Translations under genes and position numbers: made by a program
Part shown: positions 1-9,136 of the stretch, piece by piece
How the letters are laid out: each line of letters begins with the position of its first letter
How positions within the stretch are numbered: position 1 is the first letter of the stretch
Assembly (NCBI GenBank): GCA_017592775.1
Contig: JAGFNJ010000012.1
Span: forward strand, 1 to 64,000
Reading direction: 5' to 3'
DNA length: 64,000 nt
From: Candidatus Accumulibacter conexus
Lineage (GTDB): Bacteria > Pseudomonadota > Gammaproteobacteria > Burkholderiales > Rhodocyclaceae
The notes under the pieces: model-generated
What the model saw: only the letters and a program-made list of their open reading frames with translations
Told to the model about the DNA's origin: nothing
Database searches by the model: none

Positions 1-10
1 TACCCGTTAC

Positions 11-125
11 GCTTGGCGGCCATAGCCCTTTGGACCCACCCCTTCCCATCCCGAACAGGACCGTGAAACGAAGGAACGCCGATGATAGTGCATACCTCAT
101 GTGTGAAAGTAGGTCACCGCCAGGC
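11..125 (+). rRNA. rrf: 5S ribosomal RNA
   Basis: The 5' arm at 11-19 pairs with 117-125 to close helix I (GC, CG, TG, TA, GC, GC, CG, GC, GC). The internal CCATCCCGAACA loop and the GAAAGTAGG stretch are typical of bacterial 5S rRNA. The length of about 115 nt fits. It is the last gene of an rRNA operon whose 16S and 23S genes would lie before the window. Confidence 0.93.
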
Positions 126-138
126 TCACAAACATCCA

Positions 139-172
139 AAAGCCCTCCCCACATCCACGTGGCGAGGGCTTT
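139..172 (+). terminator. Terminator of the rRNA operon
   Basis: AAAGCCCTC at 139-147 pairs perfectly with GAGGGCTTT at 164-172, and inner bases 149-152 also pair with 159-162. It sits 14 nt after the 5S rRNA and is followed by a T-rich stretch. Confidence 0.85.
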
Positions 173-204
173 CGGCTTTATGACGTCCTGCTGTCGGGAT
201 CTGC

Positions 205-894
205 ATGCCTGAGGCGCCTTTGGGCGAGCGACTGCTCGTGGCGACGGCGGATGGTTCGCATTCGCTCTACCTGCCAGCGGTCGACGAGCATTACCACTCG
301 TCACATGGAGCGCTGCTGGAATCGCGGCATGTCTTCATTGGCAATGGCTATGGCGTGGCGGCTGGCTTGCAGCGGACCACGCTGCGGGTGCTGGAGGTGG
401 GCTTCGGCACCGGGCTCAACGCCCTCCTGACCTGGGAACATCGTCGCTCGGTTCGGCAGCCGCTGGCCTATACGGCGATCGAGCCCTATCCGCTGGACGA
501 CGAGCTGGTCGCCCGACTGAACTACCCCGAGCACGTCGCCGTGGCGACGGCGCGCGCCATGTTCGAAGCCATTCATCACTGCAGCTGGGGAAGCGAGCAG
601 CAACTCGACGAATGCTTCACCTTGCAGAAGTGTCGCTGCAGCTTCAGCCAGTTCGAGCCGCAGGGGGAGTACGATCTGATTTACCATGATGCGTTTTCGC
701 CGGCTGTGCAGCCCGAAATGTGGACGCGCGATGTTTTCGCCAAACTCGCCGGCTGCATGAGTTCCGGCGCCGTGCTGGTAACCTACTGTGCCAAAGGTGA
801 GGTTCGCCGAAGTCTGCGCTCCGTCGGGCTCGGGGTGGAGAGGCTGCCCGGTCCGCCGGGAAAGCGCGAGATGACGCGGGCGCGGCGAGGGTGA
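205..894 (+). CDS. mnmD: tRNA (mnm5s2U34) methyltransferase domain protein MnmD (DUF752)
   Basis: The protein (229 aa) is a Rossmann methyltransferase that would carry out the last methylation of 5-aminomethyl-2-thiouridine at the wobble base of tRNA, using S-adenosylmethionine. The SAM loop VLEVGFGTGLN is at residues 62-72, DAFSP at 162-166, and the VTYCAKGEVRR and LPGPPGKREM blocks near the C-terminus are signatures of the MnmC N-terminal (MnmD) domain. There is no FAD oxidoreductase half downstream: the reading frame stops soon after the GKREM block and the next gene is on the other strand. The fused MnmC of enterobacteria is therefore represented only by its methyltransferase half. No strong ribosome binding site precedes the ATG. 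Confidence 0.85.
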   Translation: MPEAPLGERLLVATADGSHSLYLPAVDEHYHSSHGALLESRHVFIGNGYGVAAGLQRTTLRVLEVGFGTGLNALLTWEHRRSVRQPLAYTAIEPYPLDDELVARLNYPEHVAVATARAMFEAIHHCSWGSEQQLDECFTLQKCRCSFSQFEPQGEYDLIYHDAFSPAVQPEMWTRDVFAKLAGCMSSGAVLVTYCAKGEVRRSLRSVGLGVERLPGPPGKREMTRARRG

Positions 895-1024
895 CGCCGG
901 ACCGCTGAAGCTGCGTTGGGACTTTTCGGCGCTGCCGGCAGATCGCCGCAGGAGGCAGCAGGGAAGCACTCCGGTCGTTGCCCCGCAACGCAGGCGACGA
1001 GCGCGGCTTGCCTGCTGCTGCAGT

Positions 1025-1813
1025 TCAAGGCGGCAGCGCCGATCGTCGAGCGCTGCTGGCGAGGACGTCTGTGTCGCCAAGCCCGTCGGGTGCGCGGTGC
1101 AGGGCCTGTCGCGTCAGTGCTGAAAGGGACACGCGCTGCCGTCCTTCTCTGTCGAAATTGCTGCCATCCAGCCAGCGTGAAAAGGCCGTGGCCAGCGCGG
1201 GCCACTCGCGATCGATCACGGAGTACCAGGCGGTGTCTCGGTTGCGACCCTTGACCACGGTTGCCTGCCGGAAGATGCCCTCGAACGACAGCCCGAGCCG
1301 CAGTGCGGCAGCTCGCGAAGCCGAGTTGAGCGCATCGCATTTCCACTCGCAGCGCCGGTAGCCCAGTTCGAAGGCCTGTTGCAGCAGCAGGTACATCGCT
1401 TCGGTTGCGGCAGCGGTACGCTGCAGGCGGGACGAGAAATTGATGTGACCGATCTCGATCGAGCCACTGGCCGGCGCGATGCGCAGGTAACTCGCCACAC
1501 CGCTCGCAGCGCCGGAAGAGCGTTCGACGACGGCATAGAAGAACGGGTCAGGGCCGCGGCAGTTGGCGTCGATCCATGTCACGTAGTCGCCGAGGTCAGC
1601 AAACGGGCCGTAGGGGAGGTAGGTCCAGTTGCGACCGGGCCCGTCGAGCAGATTGGCGGCATGCAGACAGGCGGCATGCCGTTGGGCGGACAATGGCTCG
1701 AGGCGTACGCGATTCCCCTCGAGCACCCGCCGGGGGGGAGGCTCGGGGGCCTGCCAGCCGGCAATCGGGTCACCGATGGCCTGCCCGAGGTGGTTCAGCG
1801 GCGACGCGGCCAT
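1025..1813 (-). CDS. GNAT family N-acetyltransferase (RimJ/RimL-like)
   Basis: A 262-residue protein of the GCN5-related acetyltransferase superfamily. The N-terminal strand (GNRVRLEPLSAQRHAACL, about 31-48), the mid-region IEIGHINFSSRLQRT block and the following EAMYLLLQQAFELGYRRCEWKCDALNSASR stretch match the RimJ/RimL-like group, in which the cofactor helix is followed by a conserved Asn-rich turn. The expected chemistry is acetyl transfer from acetyl-CoA to an amine; the substrate is unknown. The last 45 residues look poorly conserved. Its start lies 6 nt after the stop of the MFS gene upstream on this strand, so the two are probably cotranscribed, which could make the pair a small export and modification unit. 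Confidence 0.8.
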   Translation of the reverse strand: MAASPLNHLGQAIGDPIAGWQAPEPPPRRVLEGNRVRLEPLSAQRHAACLHAANLLDGPGRNWTYLPYGPFADLGDYVTWIDANCRGPDPFFYAVVERSSGAASGVASYLRIAPASGSIEIGHINFSSRLQRTAAATEAMYLLLQQAFELGYRRCEWKCDALNSASRAAALRLGLSFEGIFRQATVVKGRNRDTAWYSVIDREWPALATAFSRWLDGSNFDREGRQRVSLSALTRQALHRAPDGLGDTDVLASSARRSALPP

Positions 1814-1819
1814 CGCCCG

Positions 1820-3028
1820 TCACGCCGGTTGGCGGGCCAGCGCCGCTTCGCGGATCGGTAGATTGACGAAGGCCGCCATAGCCGCCAGCGTCATGTCGGC
1901 GTACCACATCCACGAGTAGTCCCCGAATCGCGTCAGCGCGAGCCCGCCCAGGTAGGCGCCGAAGAAGGCGCCGATCTGGTGCGCCAACAGGCTCATTCCG
2001 AACAGCGTTCCGAGGTAGCGGATGCCGAACAGCTTGCCGACGATGGCGGCGGTCGGTGGCACCGTCGCCAGCCACGTGAAGCCGAGGCCGGCAGCGAAGA
2101 CATAGAAGCTCAGTTCGGTCTTTGGTGCGATCAGGTAGAGGGCGATCATCACTGCCCGTGACGCATACATCCAGAACAGCACATGCTTGCTCCGGTAGCG
2201 GGCGACGCACGAGCCAGCGTAAAGGCTGCCGAGAATGTTTGCCAGCCCGATGATCGCCAGTGCCCAACTGGCTACGGCGCCAGGCAGGCCGCAAAGGTCG
2301 ACTTCTCCAGGCAGATGGGTGACGAGAAAGGCGATGTGAAAGCCGCAGGTGAAGAAACCGAGATTGAGGAGCTGGTAGCTGCGGTCGGCCATGGCATCGC
2401 GCACACTGCGCCAGAGCCCGGCCTCGATGCCGGCGCTACCCGGTGCCTGTTCGACTGGCCGCGACACCAGCCGCACCAGTGGCAGCGCGGCAAGGACCAT
2501 CACCGCCAGCGACCACATGGCGCCCATCCAGCCGAAGAGCTGGATCAGCACCTGCAGCACCGGGGCGAAAACGAACTGTCCGAAGGAGCCGCCGGCGTTG
2601 ATGACTCCAGAGGCTGCCGCCCGTGCCTCGAGTGGCAGACGCTGGGAAGATGCACCAATGAGAACCGAGAAGCTGCCGGCCCCGGCGCCGATGGCCGAAA
2701 GCAGACCGAGCGAAACGATCAGACCCATGGTGCTGTCCATGAAGGGCGTGATTGCGCTGCCGATGGCGAGCAGCAGCAAGCCCCAAAGGAGCACCCGGCC
2801 AGGTCCAAAACGGTCTGCGGCGGCGCCGGCGAGAGGCTGGATGGCGCCCCAGGTGAACTGTCCGACCGCCAGAGCCAGGCTGATCGACGCGACCCCGAGG
2901 CTGGTTGCCGTATTCAGCGGCGAGACGAAGAGTCCCAGCGACTGTCGCGCCCCCATGGTGACCATCAGGATGCCGGCTGCCGCAAGGGTGACTGCCCAAA
3001 GGGCGGGGGTGTTCAGTGTGCGGAACAT
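1820..3028 (-). CDS. MFS transporter (monocarboxylate/oxalate-type carrier)
   Basis: A 402-residue inner-membrane carrier with about twelve hydrophobic segments. Features of the major facilitator superfamily are visible: the loop after helix 2 (GAAADRFGPGRVLL) corresponds to motif A, and the second half begins after a charged linker near residue 195. The ATG at 3028 is chosen because the following residues (MFRTLNTPALWAVTLAAAG) form the first helix; upstream extension is low-complexity. The overall pattern resembles monocarboxylate or oxalate/formate carriers, but the substrate cannot be read from the sequence. First gene of a two-gene unit with the GNAT protein. Confidence 0.8.
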   Translation of the reverse strand: MFRTLNTPALWAVTLAAAGILMVTMGARQSLGLFVSPLNTATSLGVASISLALAVGQFTWGAIQPLAGAAADRFGPGRVLLWGLLLLAIGSAITPFMDSTMGLIVSLGLLSAIGAGAGSFSVLIGASSQRLPLEARAAASGVINAGGSFGQFVFAPVLQVLIQLFGWMGAMWSLAVMVLAALPLVRLVSRPVEQAPGSAGIEAGLWRSVRDAMADRSYQLLNLGFFTCGFHIAFLVTHLPGEVDLCGLPGAVASWALAIIGLANILGSLYAGSCVARYRSKHVLFWMYASRAVMIALYLIAPKTELSFYVFAAGLGFTWLATVPPTAAIVGKLFGIRYLGTLFGMSLLAHQIGAFFGAYLGGLALTRFGDYSWMWYADMTLAAMAAFVNLPIREAALARQPA

Positions 3029-3159
3029 GTCCGGGCCTCTTGAGGCGGCGAGAGCGGCGAAGCCGCGATTGTAGTGCCACTTGCCGCGCTGCGGGTCGGC
3101 AGTAGGGGCGGCGGCGCGCAGCACCGCAACGTCCGAATCCGCTTGCGACGGCGTGCCGT

Positions 3160-3189
3160 TTGACTGCAGCCGACCAGATTCGGGATAAT
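3160..3189 (+). promoter_or_regulatory. Sigma-70-type promoter for the kinase/methyltransferase pair
   Basis: TTGACT at 3160-3165 and GATAAT at 3184-3189, with an 18-nt spacer, about 115 nt before the kinase start. Confidence 0.5.
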
Positions 3190-3303
3190 CGGGCCCTCCC
3201 GTTATCACACGCCCCGTATGGCGGCCATGTGCGAACCGGCCTCCCACATACCCCATTCGCCGGACCGACGAGGCGATGCCCCGGCGGGGCATCGCGAGAA
3301 CCC

Positions 3304-4002
3304 ATGAACAGCCTGGTTCCAGAAACCGTTCCCGCCTTCACCCGCGCCGACCTGATCCGGGCAGAACGCACGCTGCTGCGCGATGGCCGCTGGGCCAACG
3401 CGCGTGTCGAACGGGTCTCGATCGCCAGTGCCGAGTGGACCGTGAAGGATTTCTCCAGTCGCTCCTGGTGGGTGCGCAATACCCTCGGTCGCCTGCTGTT
3501 GCGGCGGGAACTGCGGGCGCTGCAGCGCCTGCAGGGCATCTCCGGCACGCCGGGTGATGCGTTCAGGCTCGATGCCCATGCCATTGCGGCACGCTTCGTC
3601 CCGGGCCGCAGCCTGGCGAAGATCGACCGCGCCCTGATCACGCCCAGCTATCTCGAGCACCTCGAAGGTTTGCTCGAGGCAGTCCATGCGCGCGGTGTCG
3701 TCCATCTCGACACACGCGGCGCCGGCAATCTGTTGATGCTGCCGGACGGAACCCCAGGCATCATCGACTTTCAGGCGAGCGTGTCGACAACGTGGATGCC
3801 GTCCCGCCTGCGCCGTCTGCTCGAAGAACTGGACATGGCCGGTGTGTACAAGAAATGGGCCGCATGGCAGCCGCAAGCGATGGATGGCGAACGGCGCGCC
3901 CGCTTTGAACGCAGCAATCGCTGGCGCAAGCTGTGGTTGCCCCGCGGTTATTTTGGCTTGAGCAAGAGGCGGCGTGCCGGTCGCCGCGAGTCGGGCTCAT
4001 GA
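3304..4002 (+). CDS. Small RIO/LPS-core-kinase-like protein kinase
   Basis: A 232-residue protein with the core of a protein-kinase-like fold. Lys48 (TVKDF) sits where the ATP-binding lysine is expected, Glu69 could be the helix C glutamate, the catalytic loop HLDTRGAGN is at 134-142 and the metal-binding DFQ at 155-157. This resembles RIO and lipopolysaccharide-core kinases, which phosphorylate a heptose or an unknown protein. The ATG at 3304 is chosen because kinase similarity starts soon after it and longer forms run through the promoter. A methyltransferase-like membrane protein starts 10 nt downstream, so the two form an operon. The substrate is unknown. Confidence 0.75.
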   Translation: MNSLVPETVPAFTRADLIRAERTLLRDGRWANARVERVSIASAEWTVKDFSSRSWWVRNTLGRLLLRRELRALQRLQGISGTPGDAFRLDAHAIAARFVPGRSLAKIDRALITPSYLEHLEGLLEAVHARGVVHLDTRGAGNLLMLPDGTPGIIDFQASVSTTWMPSRLRRLLEELDMAGVYKKWAAWQPQAMDGERRARFERSNRWRKLWLPRGYFGLSKRRRAGRRESGS

Positions 4003-4012
4003 AAGGCAGAGA

Positions 4013-4597
4013 ATGAAGGAAACCTCGAACGGACTGTTCCACCATCCCGGTCTGCGTCGCTTTCTGGTACGCATGCGGGCACCGATCGTCATTGTCGGCA
4101 TGATCGTCGTCGCACAGTTCGTGCGCAGCGACTGGCTGCTGCCTGGCTTCGCCGTGTCGATGTGCGGCGAATTCATTCAGCTCTGGTGCTTCGCCTCGCT
4201 CGACAAGAACGCGACGCTCACCGCCCGCGGCCCCTATACGATGGTACGCAACCCGATGTACCTCGGCCGCTTTTTCATCCTCTTCGGTTTTCTGATGCTT
4301 CTCGCCAGCGGCTGGATTCTGCTTGCCTATACGATCCTCTACTGGCTCTACATGGACGCACGCGTACAGCGGGAGGAGGCGCACCTGCGGCCGATATTCG
4401 GTGCCGCCTACGAGCATTACTGCACCACCGTATGGCGATTCCTGCCCGTCTGGCCGGCAACCGGCGAGCCGGTGGGCTACTGGAACTGGCAGCTTTTCCG
4501 CCGCAACAACGCCGGCTTCAACCTGGCGGCCACCCTGGCAGCGTGGGCTGCCGTCGCCGCCTGGGCCCTCTGGGGCCTGCCGCTGCTTGCCGGCTGA
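4013..4597 (+). CDS. Isoprenylcysteine carboxyl methyltransferase (ICMT/PEMT)-family membrane protein
   Basis: A 194-residue integral membrane protein with about five hydrophobic segments. The GPYTMVRNPMYLGRF block followed by the REEAHLRPIFGAAYEHYC block is the diagnostic cofactor-binding signature of the ICMT/PEMT-like methyltransferases, which use S-adenosylmethionine at the membrane face. Bacterial members act on lipids or small thiols; the substrate is not known here. The ATG at 4013 is preceded by a purine-rich GAAAGGCAGAG. Cotranscribed with the kinase upstream. Confidence 0.8.
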   Translation: MKETSNGLFHHPGLRRFLVRMRAPIVIVGMIVVAQFVRSDWLLPGFAVSMCGEFIQLWCFASLDKNATLTARGPYTMVRNPMYLGRFFILFGFLMLLASGWILLAYTILYWLYMDARVQREEAHLRPIFGAAYEHYCTTVWRFLPVWPATGEPVGYWNWQLFRRNNAGFNLAATLAAWAAVAAWALWGLPLLAG

Positions 4598-4702
4598 GAG
4601 GTTGCCGAGAAATCATCGCCAGCAGTCCGGGATGCATGACACGCTGGCGCGAGCGACGACACCTGGCAATGGGATCGCCTAGGCGAGAGCGAGTCAGCGA
4701 CC

Positions 4703-4716
4703 CCGCCGTTTGGCGG
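4703..4716. terminator. Possible terminator hairpin between convergent genes
   Basis: CCGCC (4703-4707), loop GTTT, GGCGG (4712-4716), located between the convergent methyltransferase and chemoreceptor genes. A 12-bp palindrome TCGCCTAGGCGA lies just upstream at 4675-4686. Neither has a T tract, so function is uncertain. Confidence 0.3.
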
Positions 4717-4744
4717 CGCTGCATTCCGATGCCCGACTTCCGAC

Positions 4745-6358
4745 TCAGGTCCGGAATTGGGCCACCGTCGTGCGCAGTCCGTCGGCCAGATCGCGAAGCG
4801 TGTGCGCCGCTTCGGCAGTCTGCTGGGCGGCGGCGTTGTTCTCTTCGGAGGACTGCGCCACCTGCTCTATCCGGCGTGCGATTTCCTGGCTGGCGATCGA
4901 CTGCTCGGCGATCGCGTTGCCGATTTCGCCGACGGCCGACACCACTTGCTCGACGCTGCCACGGATGTTGCGGATGGCCTCGCCTGCCGACCCAGCCAGA
5001 TCGACCCCGCGATCGACCTGTTGCACGGCGCTTGCCATCGAATCCAGTGAGTTGCGCGTCTCCTGCTGAATCTGCATGACCATCGCGTTGATCTCGCTGG
5101 TCGCCCTGCCGGTGCGCTCGGCGAGCTTGCGCACTTCGTCGGCGACAACGGCAAAGCCGCGTCCCGATTCGCCAGCGCGGGCAGCCTCGATGGCCGCGTT
5201 CAGTGCCAGCAGGTTGGTCTGGTCGGCCACTTCCTTGATCACCTGCACGACCGTCGAGATCTTCGCCGAACTCTCGTCGAGGGCGTGCATCGCCTGCGAG
5301 GTCTGGCGAACCGTATCGGCGATGCGGTTGATCTCGTTCGTCGCCTGCTCGATCACTTCCCCTCCTCTGTCGGAAAGTCCGGAAGCAGCGCTTGCGGTAT
5401 TCAGCGCGGCGCGGGCGTTGTCGCTCACCTCGCTGATGCTGACCGACATTTGCTCGACCACCGCCGCCATCGACGACGCCGAGTCGCTGCTCGCGTGCGA
5501 AGCCTGTGCAACCTGCCGCGCCGAAGCCGCAAGCGACTGCGCCGCCTGTTGCGTGCTCGCGACGGCCGTGGTGACGTTCTTCAGCATCGCACGCAGTCGT
5601 GACTGCATCTGCTGCTGATGCGCCACAAGGCTCTGCGTGTCGCCTGGCGGCAGAATCAGATCCTGGCTCAGATCGCCACCGGCAATGCGCTGGACGAGCT
5701 GCCGCGCCTCCTCCGGTTCTCCTCCGAGCTGGCCGGTTATGCGGCGGGTGACCACAAAGGCGACGCCGATGGCCAGCGCCAGAGCCGCGGCCAGCAGCAC
5801 GAGCATCAGTTTCTCCGCCAGCGACTGCGCCTCGGCTGCCGCCTTTTCGGCCTGGATCTTGCGATCCTGCTGGATCTGGATGAACTTCTCGCTCTCGCCT
5901 GCCAGCTCACGCTGCAGCGCGCGCGCCTCGCCCTGGACGAGGGCACGCATGGCATCGATCTGGCCTTCGTTGGCCAGAGCCTTCACCTGATCGTTGCCCT
6001 GCCAGTAGCGGTCGCTGAGTTCCCGCATGCGGTCCGCAAGCTGTCTGGTTTCCGGGTTGCGCTGCGCCTTCGCGAGTTCTGCCGCAAGTCGGGAGGTCTC
6101 CCTCCCCGCTGTCGTCACCCGTTCCAGCTCCTTGTCGCGCTCGTCGGCGGCGACCACCAGCGCGTTGAGCTGGTAGCGGCGCATGTTGTTGACCTGGGCA
6201 GCGATGTCGCGTGCCAGCGATTCGTTGCGCGCGGCGCGGACGATGTTGTCCACATGTCCGTCGATCCGGTTCATCTGCACCGTCGCAGTCACGACCAGAG
6301 CTGCCATCAAGGCGGAGACAGCGGCGAAGCCGCTCCAGAGAAGCGTCCTGATCTTCAT
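4745..6358 (-). CDS. Methyl-accepting chemotaxis protein
   Basis: A 537-residue transmembrane chemoreceptor. Residues 7-27 are the first membrane helix, followed by a periplasmic helical bundle (about 28-180, four-helix-bundle type), a second membrane helix near 184-205, a HAMP linker (ending GGDLSQDL) and a cytoplasmic signalling domain. The hairpin tip carries the near-invariant [21 protein letters not shown] motif that contacts CheA and CheW. The ATG at 6358 is placed directly before the first helix; upstream sequence is not conserved-looking. A GCCGATAC box on the minus strand at 6387-6394 resembles a sigma-28 -10 element, but no matching -35 is present. It stands alone, with no che genes nearby. 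Confidence 0.9.
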   Translation of the reverse strand: MKIRTLLWSGFAAVSALMAALVVTATVQMNRIDGHVDNIVRAARNESLARDIAAQVNNMRRYQLNALVVAADERDKELERVTTAGRETSRLAAELAKAQRNPETRQLADRMRELSDRYWQGNDQVKALANEGQIDAMRALVQGEARALQRELAGESEKFIQIQQDRKIQAEKAAAEAQSLAEKLMLVLLAAALALAIGVAFVVTRRITGQLGGEPEEARQLVQRIAGGDLSQDLILPPGDTQSLVAHQQQMQSRLRAMLKNVTTAVASTQQAAQSLAASARQVAQASHASSDSASSMAAVVEQMSVSISEVSDNARAALNTASAASGLSDRGGEVIEQATNEINRIADTVRQTSQAMHALDESSAKISTVVQVIKEVADQTNLLALNAAIEAARAGESGRGFAVVADEVRKLAERTGRATSEINAMVMQIQQETRNSLDSMASAVQQVDRGVDLAGSAGEAIRNIRGSVEQVVSAVGEIGNAIAEQSIASQEIARRIEQVAQSSEENNAAAQQTAEAAHTLRDLADGLRTTVAQFRT

Positions 6359-6649
6359 TGGTTCGTCATCCTTCGCGACAGGGTCGGTATCGGCTGTTCG
6401 GCGGAAAAAGCGGCTCGGGCACTGTGCGCCAGCATGCGCGGCGCTGTCAAGCGTGCAGCGCGCCTCCACCGGCGCCATTGCTCGGCATCCGGGTGGTCGT
6501 GAAAGGAGGCGCCACGGCATTGATTCAATGCGAACCTGCCTTCCCGGTCCTCAGGCAGGGCGAAAACTGGTAGCATGCGAGTCCTCCCCCGGCAATCGGC
6601 AAGGTCGAGGACAGCCAGGGTTTTCGGCACCATCGGGAGTATCGACACC

Positions 6650-6877
6650 ATGCCCATCTTCGAATACGAGTGCGCTGCCTGCGGGCAGGAGTTCGAGAAG
6701 CTCGTACGCCAATCTTCGCCCGCACTGCACTGCCCGCAATGTGACAGCACCGATCTGCGCAAGAAGCTGTCGGCCTTCAATGCCGCCAGTGCCTCGCCCA
6801 CCAGGCGCAGTGATCTTCCGGCTCCTTGCGGGAGCTGCGGGCACCCGGACGGGCCGGGCGCCTGCCACCTGCACTGA
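6650..6877 (+). CDS. FmdB-family zinc-ribbon protein (short form)
   Basis: A 75-residue putative regulatory protein of the FmdB family. It starts with the family signature MPIFEYECAACG. One zinc ribbon is formed by Cys8/Cys11 and Cys28/Cys31. A second Cys/His group lies in the tail (CGSCGH...CHLH), which may bind another metal ion. The family's molecular role is not established. A second, different member of the family lies at 8153-8485. The gene converges on the DUF2189 gene, with a strong hairpin between them. Confidence 0.85.
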   Translation: MPIFEYECAACGQEFEKLVRQSSPALHCPQCDSTDLRKKLSAFNAASASPTRRSDLPAPCGSCGHPDGPGACHLH

Positions 6878-6887
6878 AGGCCTGCCT

Positions 6888-6914
6888 GCCGGGCGCCGCC
6901 GGGCGGCGCCCGGC
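6888..6914. terminator. 13-bp perfect GC hairpin, probable bidirectional terminator
   Basis: GCCGGGCGCCGCC (6888-6900) pairs perfectly with GGCGGCGCCCGGC (6902-6914). It lies between the convergent fmdB-like and DUF2189 genes. It has no T tract, so termination may depend on Rho or the element may act as an RNA end-stabiliser. Confidence 0.55.
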
Positions 6915-6955
6915 TTGCGGGTCCTGAACGCTTGCCGGAAGGCATGTCGACGGCG

Positions 6956-7759
6956 TCATGACGTCGCCGGCAGCGTTTCGTCGCCCTCGACCAGTTCGCG
7001 GTAGGCATGCCAGGTGGCATGGCCGACCAGCGGCGTGGCGACGACCAGGCCTATGAAGAGCGTCGCAAAGCCGATGCTGACGATGACGACGATGCTGCCC
7101 GCCCAGAGCACCATCGGCCCTGGGTTGCGGCCACAGGCGATGAGGCTGGCGATGGCCGCGGTGATGGCATCGGTCTTGCGATCGAACATCAACGGCAGCG
7201 CAATTGCGCCGATGGCGAAGACGAAGGCAGCAAAAAAGCCGCCGACCGCGAAATAGACGAGAGAGAAGTCGGGCTGCTCGAAAGTCAGGACGCTGCGCAC
7301 GACGTCGGCAAAGCTCGGCAGACCGCCGGTGAAGAAGAGCGCGAAAACGACCATCGATGCGCGTGCCCAGATCAGCAGGACGATTGTCAACAGGGCGGCG
7401 AAGAGGCCGACGTTGGGGAGGTTGGGCCGCCAGGCGGCGAGTGTCGGCGCCAGCCGCGGCGGTTCACCCCGTTCGATGCGACGACTGAGGTCGTACAGCC
7501 CGATCGCCAGGAACGGACCGACGAGCAGGAAGCCCGTCGTCAGCCCGGCAAAGAGCGCGTAGGCTTCGGCAAAGACGATGTACATCAGCCACCCGGCGGC
7601 GGCAAAACAGGCGCCGTAGAAGAGGCTGGCGACGCCGGCAGTGCGGCAGTCGCGCCAGCCGGCGCGCAGCCAGCGAGGAATCGCCGCGGCGTCGATGCTG
7701 CGGATGACGGGGAAGTGGCTGGCCGGGTGCCCGGCTTGCGCGCTGTCATTGTTGCTCAT
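6956..7759 (-). CDS. DUF2189 integral membrane protein
   Basis: A 267-residue membrane protein with about six hydrophobic segments (for example GVASLFYGACFAAAGWLMY near the N-terminus and a GPFLAIGLYDLSRRIERGE loop). The conserved GPFLAIGLYxLSRR motif is characteristic of DUF2189, a proteobacterial family without a known function, often near respiratory genes. It is transcribed alone and divergently from the fmdB/DUF502 operon. Confidence 0.8.
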   Translation of the reverse strand: MSNNDSAQAGHPASHFPVIRSIDAAAIPRWLRAGWRDCRTAGVASLFYGACFAAAGWLMYIVFAEAYALFAGLTTGFLLVGPFLAIGLYDLSRRIERGEPPRLAPTLAAWRPNLPNVGLFAALLTIVLLIWARASMVVFALFFTGGLPSFADVVRSVLTFEQPDFSLVYFAVGGFFAAFVFAIGAIALPLMFDRKTDAITAAIASLIACGRNPGPMVLWAGSIVVIVSIGFATLFIGLVVATPLVGHATWHAYRELVEGDETLPATS

Positions 7760-8152
7760 TCCTCTACCCTCCTCTGGCTGGGACCATTGCCGATCGCGCC
7801 ACGCCGCAGGATGTGACAGCCAGGGCTGCGATCTGTCGCTTGCTGCGGCCGGCCGCGTGTCGGTTCGCGGCGCGCCTGTCCCGGCGCCGGCCTGCGAACG
7901 GAGTCCGGGGGCTCCTCCACCCCTTCCTGCCGCAAGATGGCAGGTGACTTTCGCAGACGGAGAATACCATCAGCTGCCGGCGTTGGCAGACCATGATCCG
8001 CTGCCGGGCTGGCAGCGGCCTCGCCACCGCCGCCGCGCCGCCGTCGCAGCAGACTGGCGGCTGCCGCATTCGCTGCGACCCGCCGGCCCCACCCGATCGC
8101 TCCACCGATCGCGTATAATCGCGTTTTTTCCTGTTCTTTCTGAAGGTTAGTC
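7760..8152. other. Divergent intergenic region
   Basis: This 393-nt stretch separates DUF2189 (minus) from the FmdB/DUF502 operon (plus). It contains a GCGTATAATCGCG block with a consensus -10 box near its right end. I see no convincing coding frame or RNA gene in it. Confidence 0.5.
8114..8119 (+). promoter_or_regulatory. Consensus TATAAT -10 box for the fmdB-DUF502 operon
   Basis: TATAAT at 8114-8119, 33 nt before the fmdB start codon. No good -35 box is visible 16-18 nt upstream, so this may be an activator-dependent promoter. Confidence 0.4.
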
Positions 8153-8485
8153 ATGCCCATCTATGCCTATCGCTGCGCTTCATGCGGTTTCGCGAACGAT
8201 CACCTGCAAAAACTCAGCGACCCGGCCCTCGACACCTGCCCGGAGTGCGGCCAGGCAACCTACGTCAAGCAGCTGACAGCCGCCGGTTTTCAGTTGAAGG
8301 GCAGTGGCTGGTATGTCACCGACTTCAAGGGTGGCCAGAAGCAGCCGCCATCGAGCAAGGAAACGCCTGCCTCTAGCGCGGGGTCGCCTGCTGCCAGCGA
8401 CGTGGCGCCTGCCGGCGACAAGGCTGCGGCTGCGGCGCCTGCCTCTGCCAGCAGCGACGGAGCGAGCGCGTGCGCCGGCAGCTGA
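8153..8485 (+). CDS. FmdB-family zinc-ribbon protein (long form)
   Basis: A 110-residue protein opening with the family signature MPIYAYRCASCG. A zinc ribbon is formed by Cys8/Cys11 and the later CPEC pair, followed by the conserved FQLKGSGWYVTDFK segment. The last 45 residues are Ala/Ser/Pro-rich and probably disordered. The DUF502 gene overlaps its 3' end by 16 nt, and aspS follows, an arrangement common in betaproteobacteria. The function is unknown; the zinc ribbon suggests a regulatory or assembly role. Confidence 0.85.
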   Translation: MPIYAYRCASCGFANDHLQKLSDPALDTCPECGQATYVKQLTAAGFQLKGSGWYVTDFKGGQKQPPSSKETPASSAGSPAASDVAPAGDKAAAAAPASASSDGASACAGS

Positions 8486-9123
8486 TCAAGCGTTACTTCA
8501 TCACCGGCCTGTTGATCTGGGTGCCGCTGGCGATCACCGCCTGGGTGCTGGCGATGATCATCGGTACCATGGATCAGTCGCTCCACTTGCTGCCGGCAGC
8601 GATTCACCCACGCAGCGTGCTCGGCTTCGACATTCCGGGGAGCGGGGCGATCCTCACCTTGCTGATCATCCTGCTGACCGGCGTCATTGCTGCCAACTTC
8701 ATCGGCCAGCGGCTGGTCGTCTGGTGGGAGGGGCTGCTGGCGCGAATCCCGGTGGTCAACTCGATCTACAACAGCGTCAAGCAGGTTTCCGACACCCTTT
8801 TTTCGTCGTCGGGCAACGCCTTCCGCAAGGCACTGCTGATCGAATACCCGCGCCGCGGCGCGTGGACGATCGCCTTTCTTACCGGCCGCCCTGGCGGCGA
8901 GATGGAGCGGCACCTGGCGGGCGAGTACGTTAGCGTCTACGTGCCGACGACGCCGAACCCCACTTCGGGTTTCTTCCTCATGTTGCCCCGAAGCGAGGTC
9001 GTCGAACTGGAGATGAGCGTTGACACGGCGCTGAAGTATGTCATCTCGATGGGCGTCGTGGCACCGCCGCCGCCAAGGGCCGCCGGCGTGTCCGGCGGCC
9101 CGATGATCAACCGGAACAGCTGA
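8470..9123 (+). CDS. DUF502 family membrane protein
   Basis: A 217-residue protein with two N-terminal membrane helices (about 10-32 and 55-80) followed by a soluble domain with the conserved [17 protein letters not shown] and [12 protein letters not shown] motifs that define DUF502. The function is unknown. It starts at GTG 8470, inside the end of the fmdB-like gene, because the [15 protein letters not shown] start is the conserved N-terminus. Translational coupling to the zinc-ribbon protein is likely. Confidence 0.85.
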   Translation: MRRQLIKRYFITGLLIWVPLAITAWVLAMIIGTMDQSLHLLPAAIHPRSVLGFDIPGSGAILTLLIILLTGVIAANFIGQRLVVWWEGLLARIPVVNSIYNSVKQVSDTLFSSSGNAFRKALLIEYPRRGAWTIAFLTGRPGGEMERHLAGEYVSVYVPTTPNPTSGFFLMLPRSEVVELEMSVDTALKYVISMGVVAPPPPRAAGVSGGPMINRNS

Positions 9124-9136
9124 AACGGATCAGAGC

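Noticed and set aside
6387..6394. GCCGATAC as a sigma-28 promoter for the chemoreceptor at 4745-6358
   Set aside because: No TAAA-type -35 box lies 15 nt upstream.
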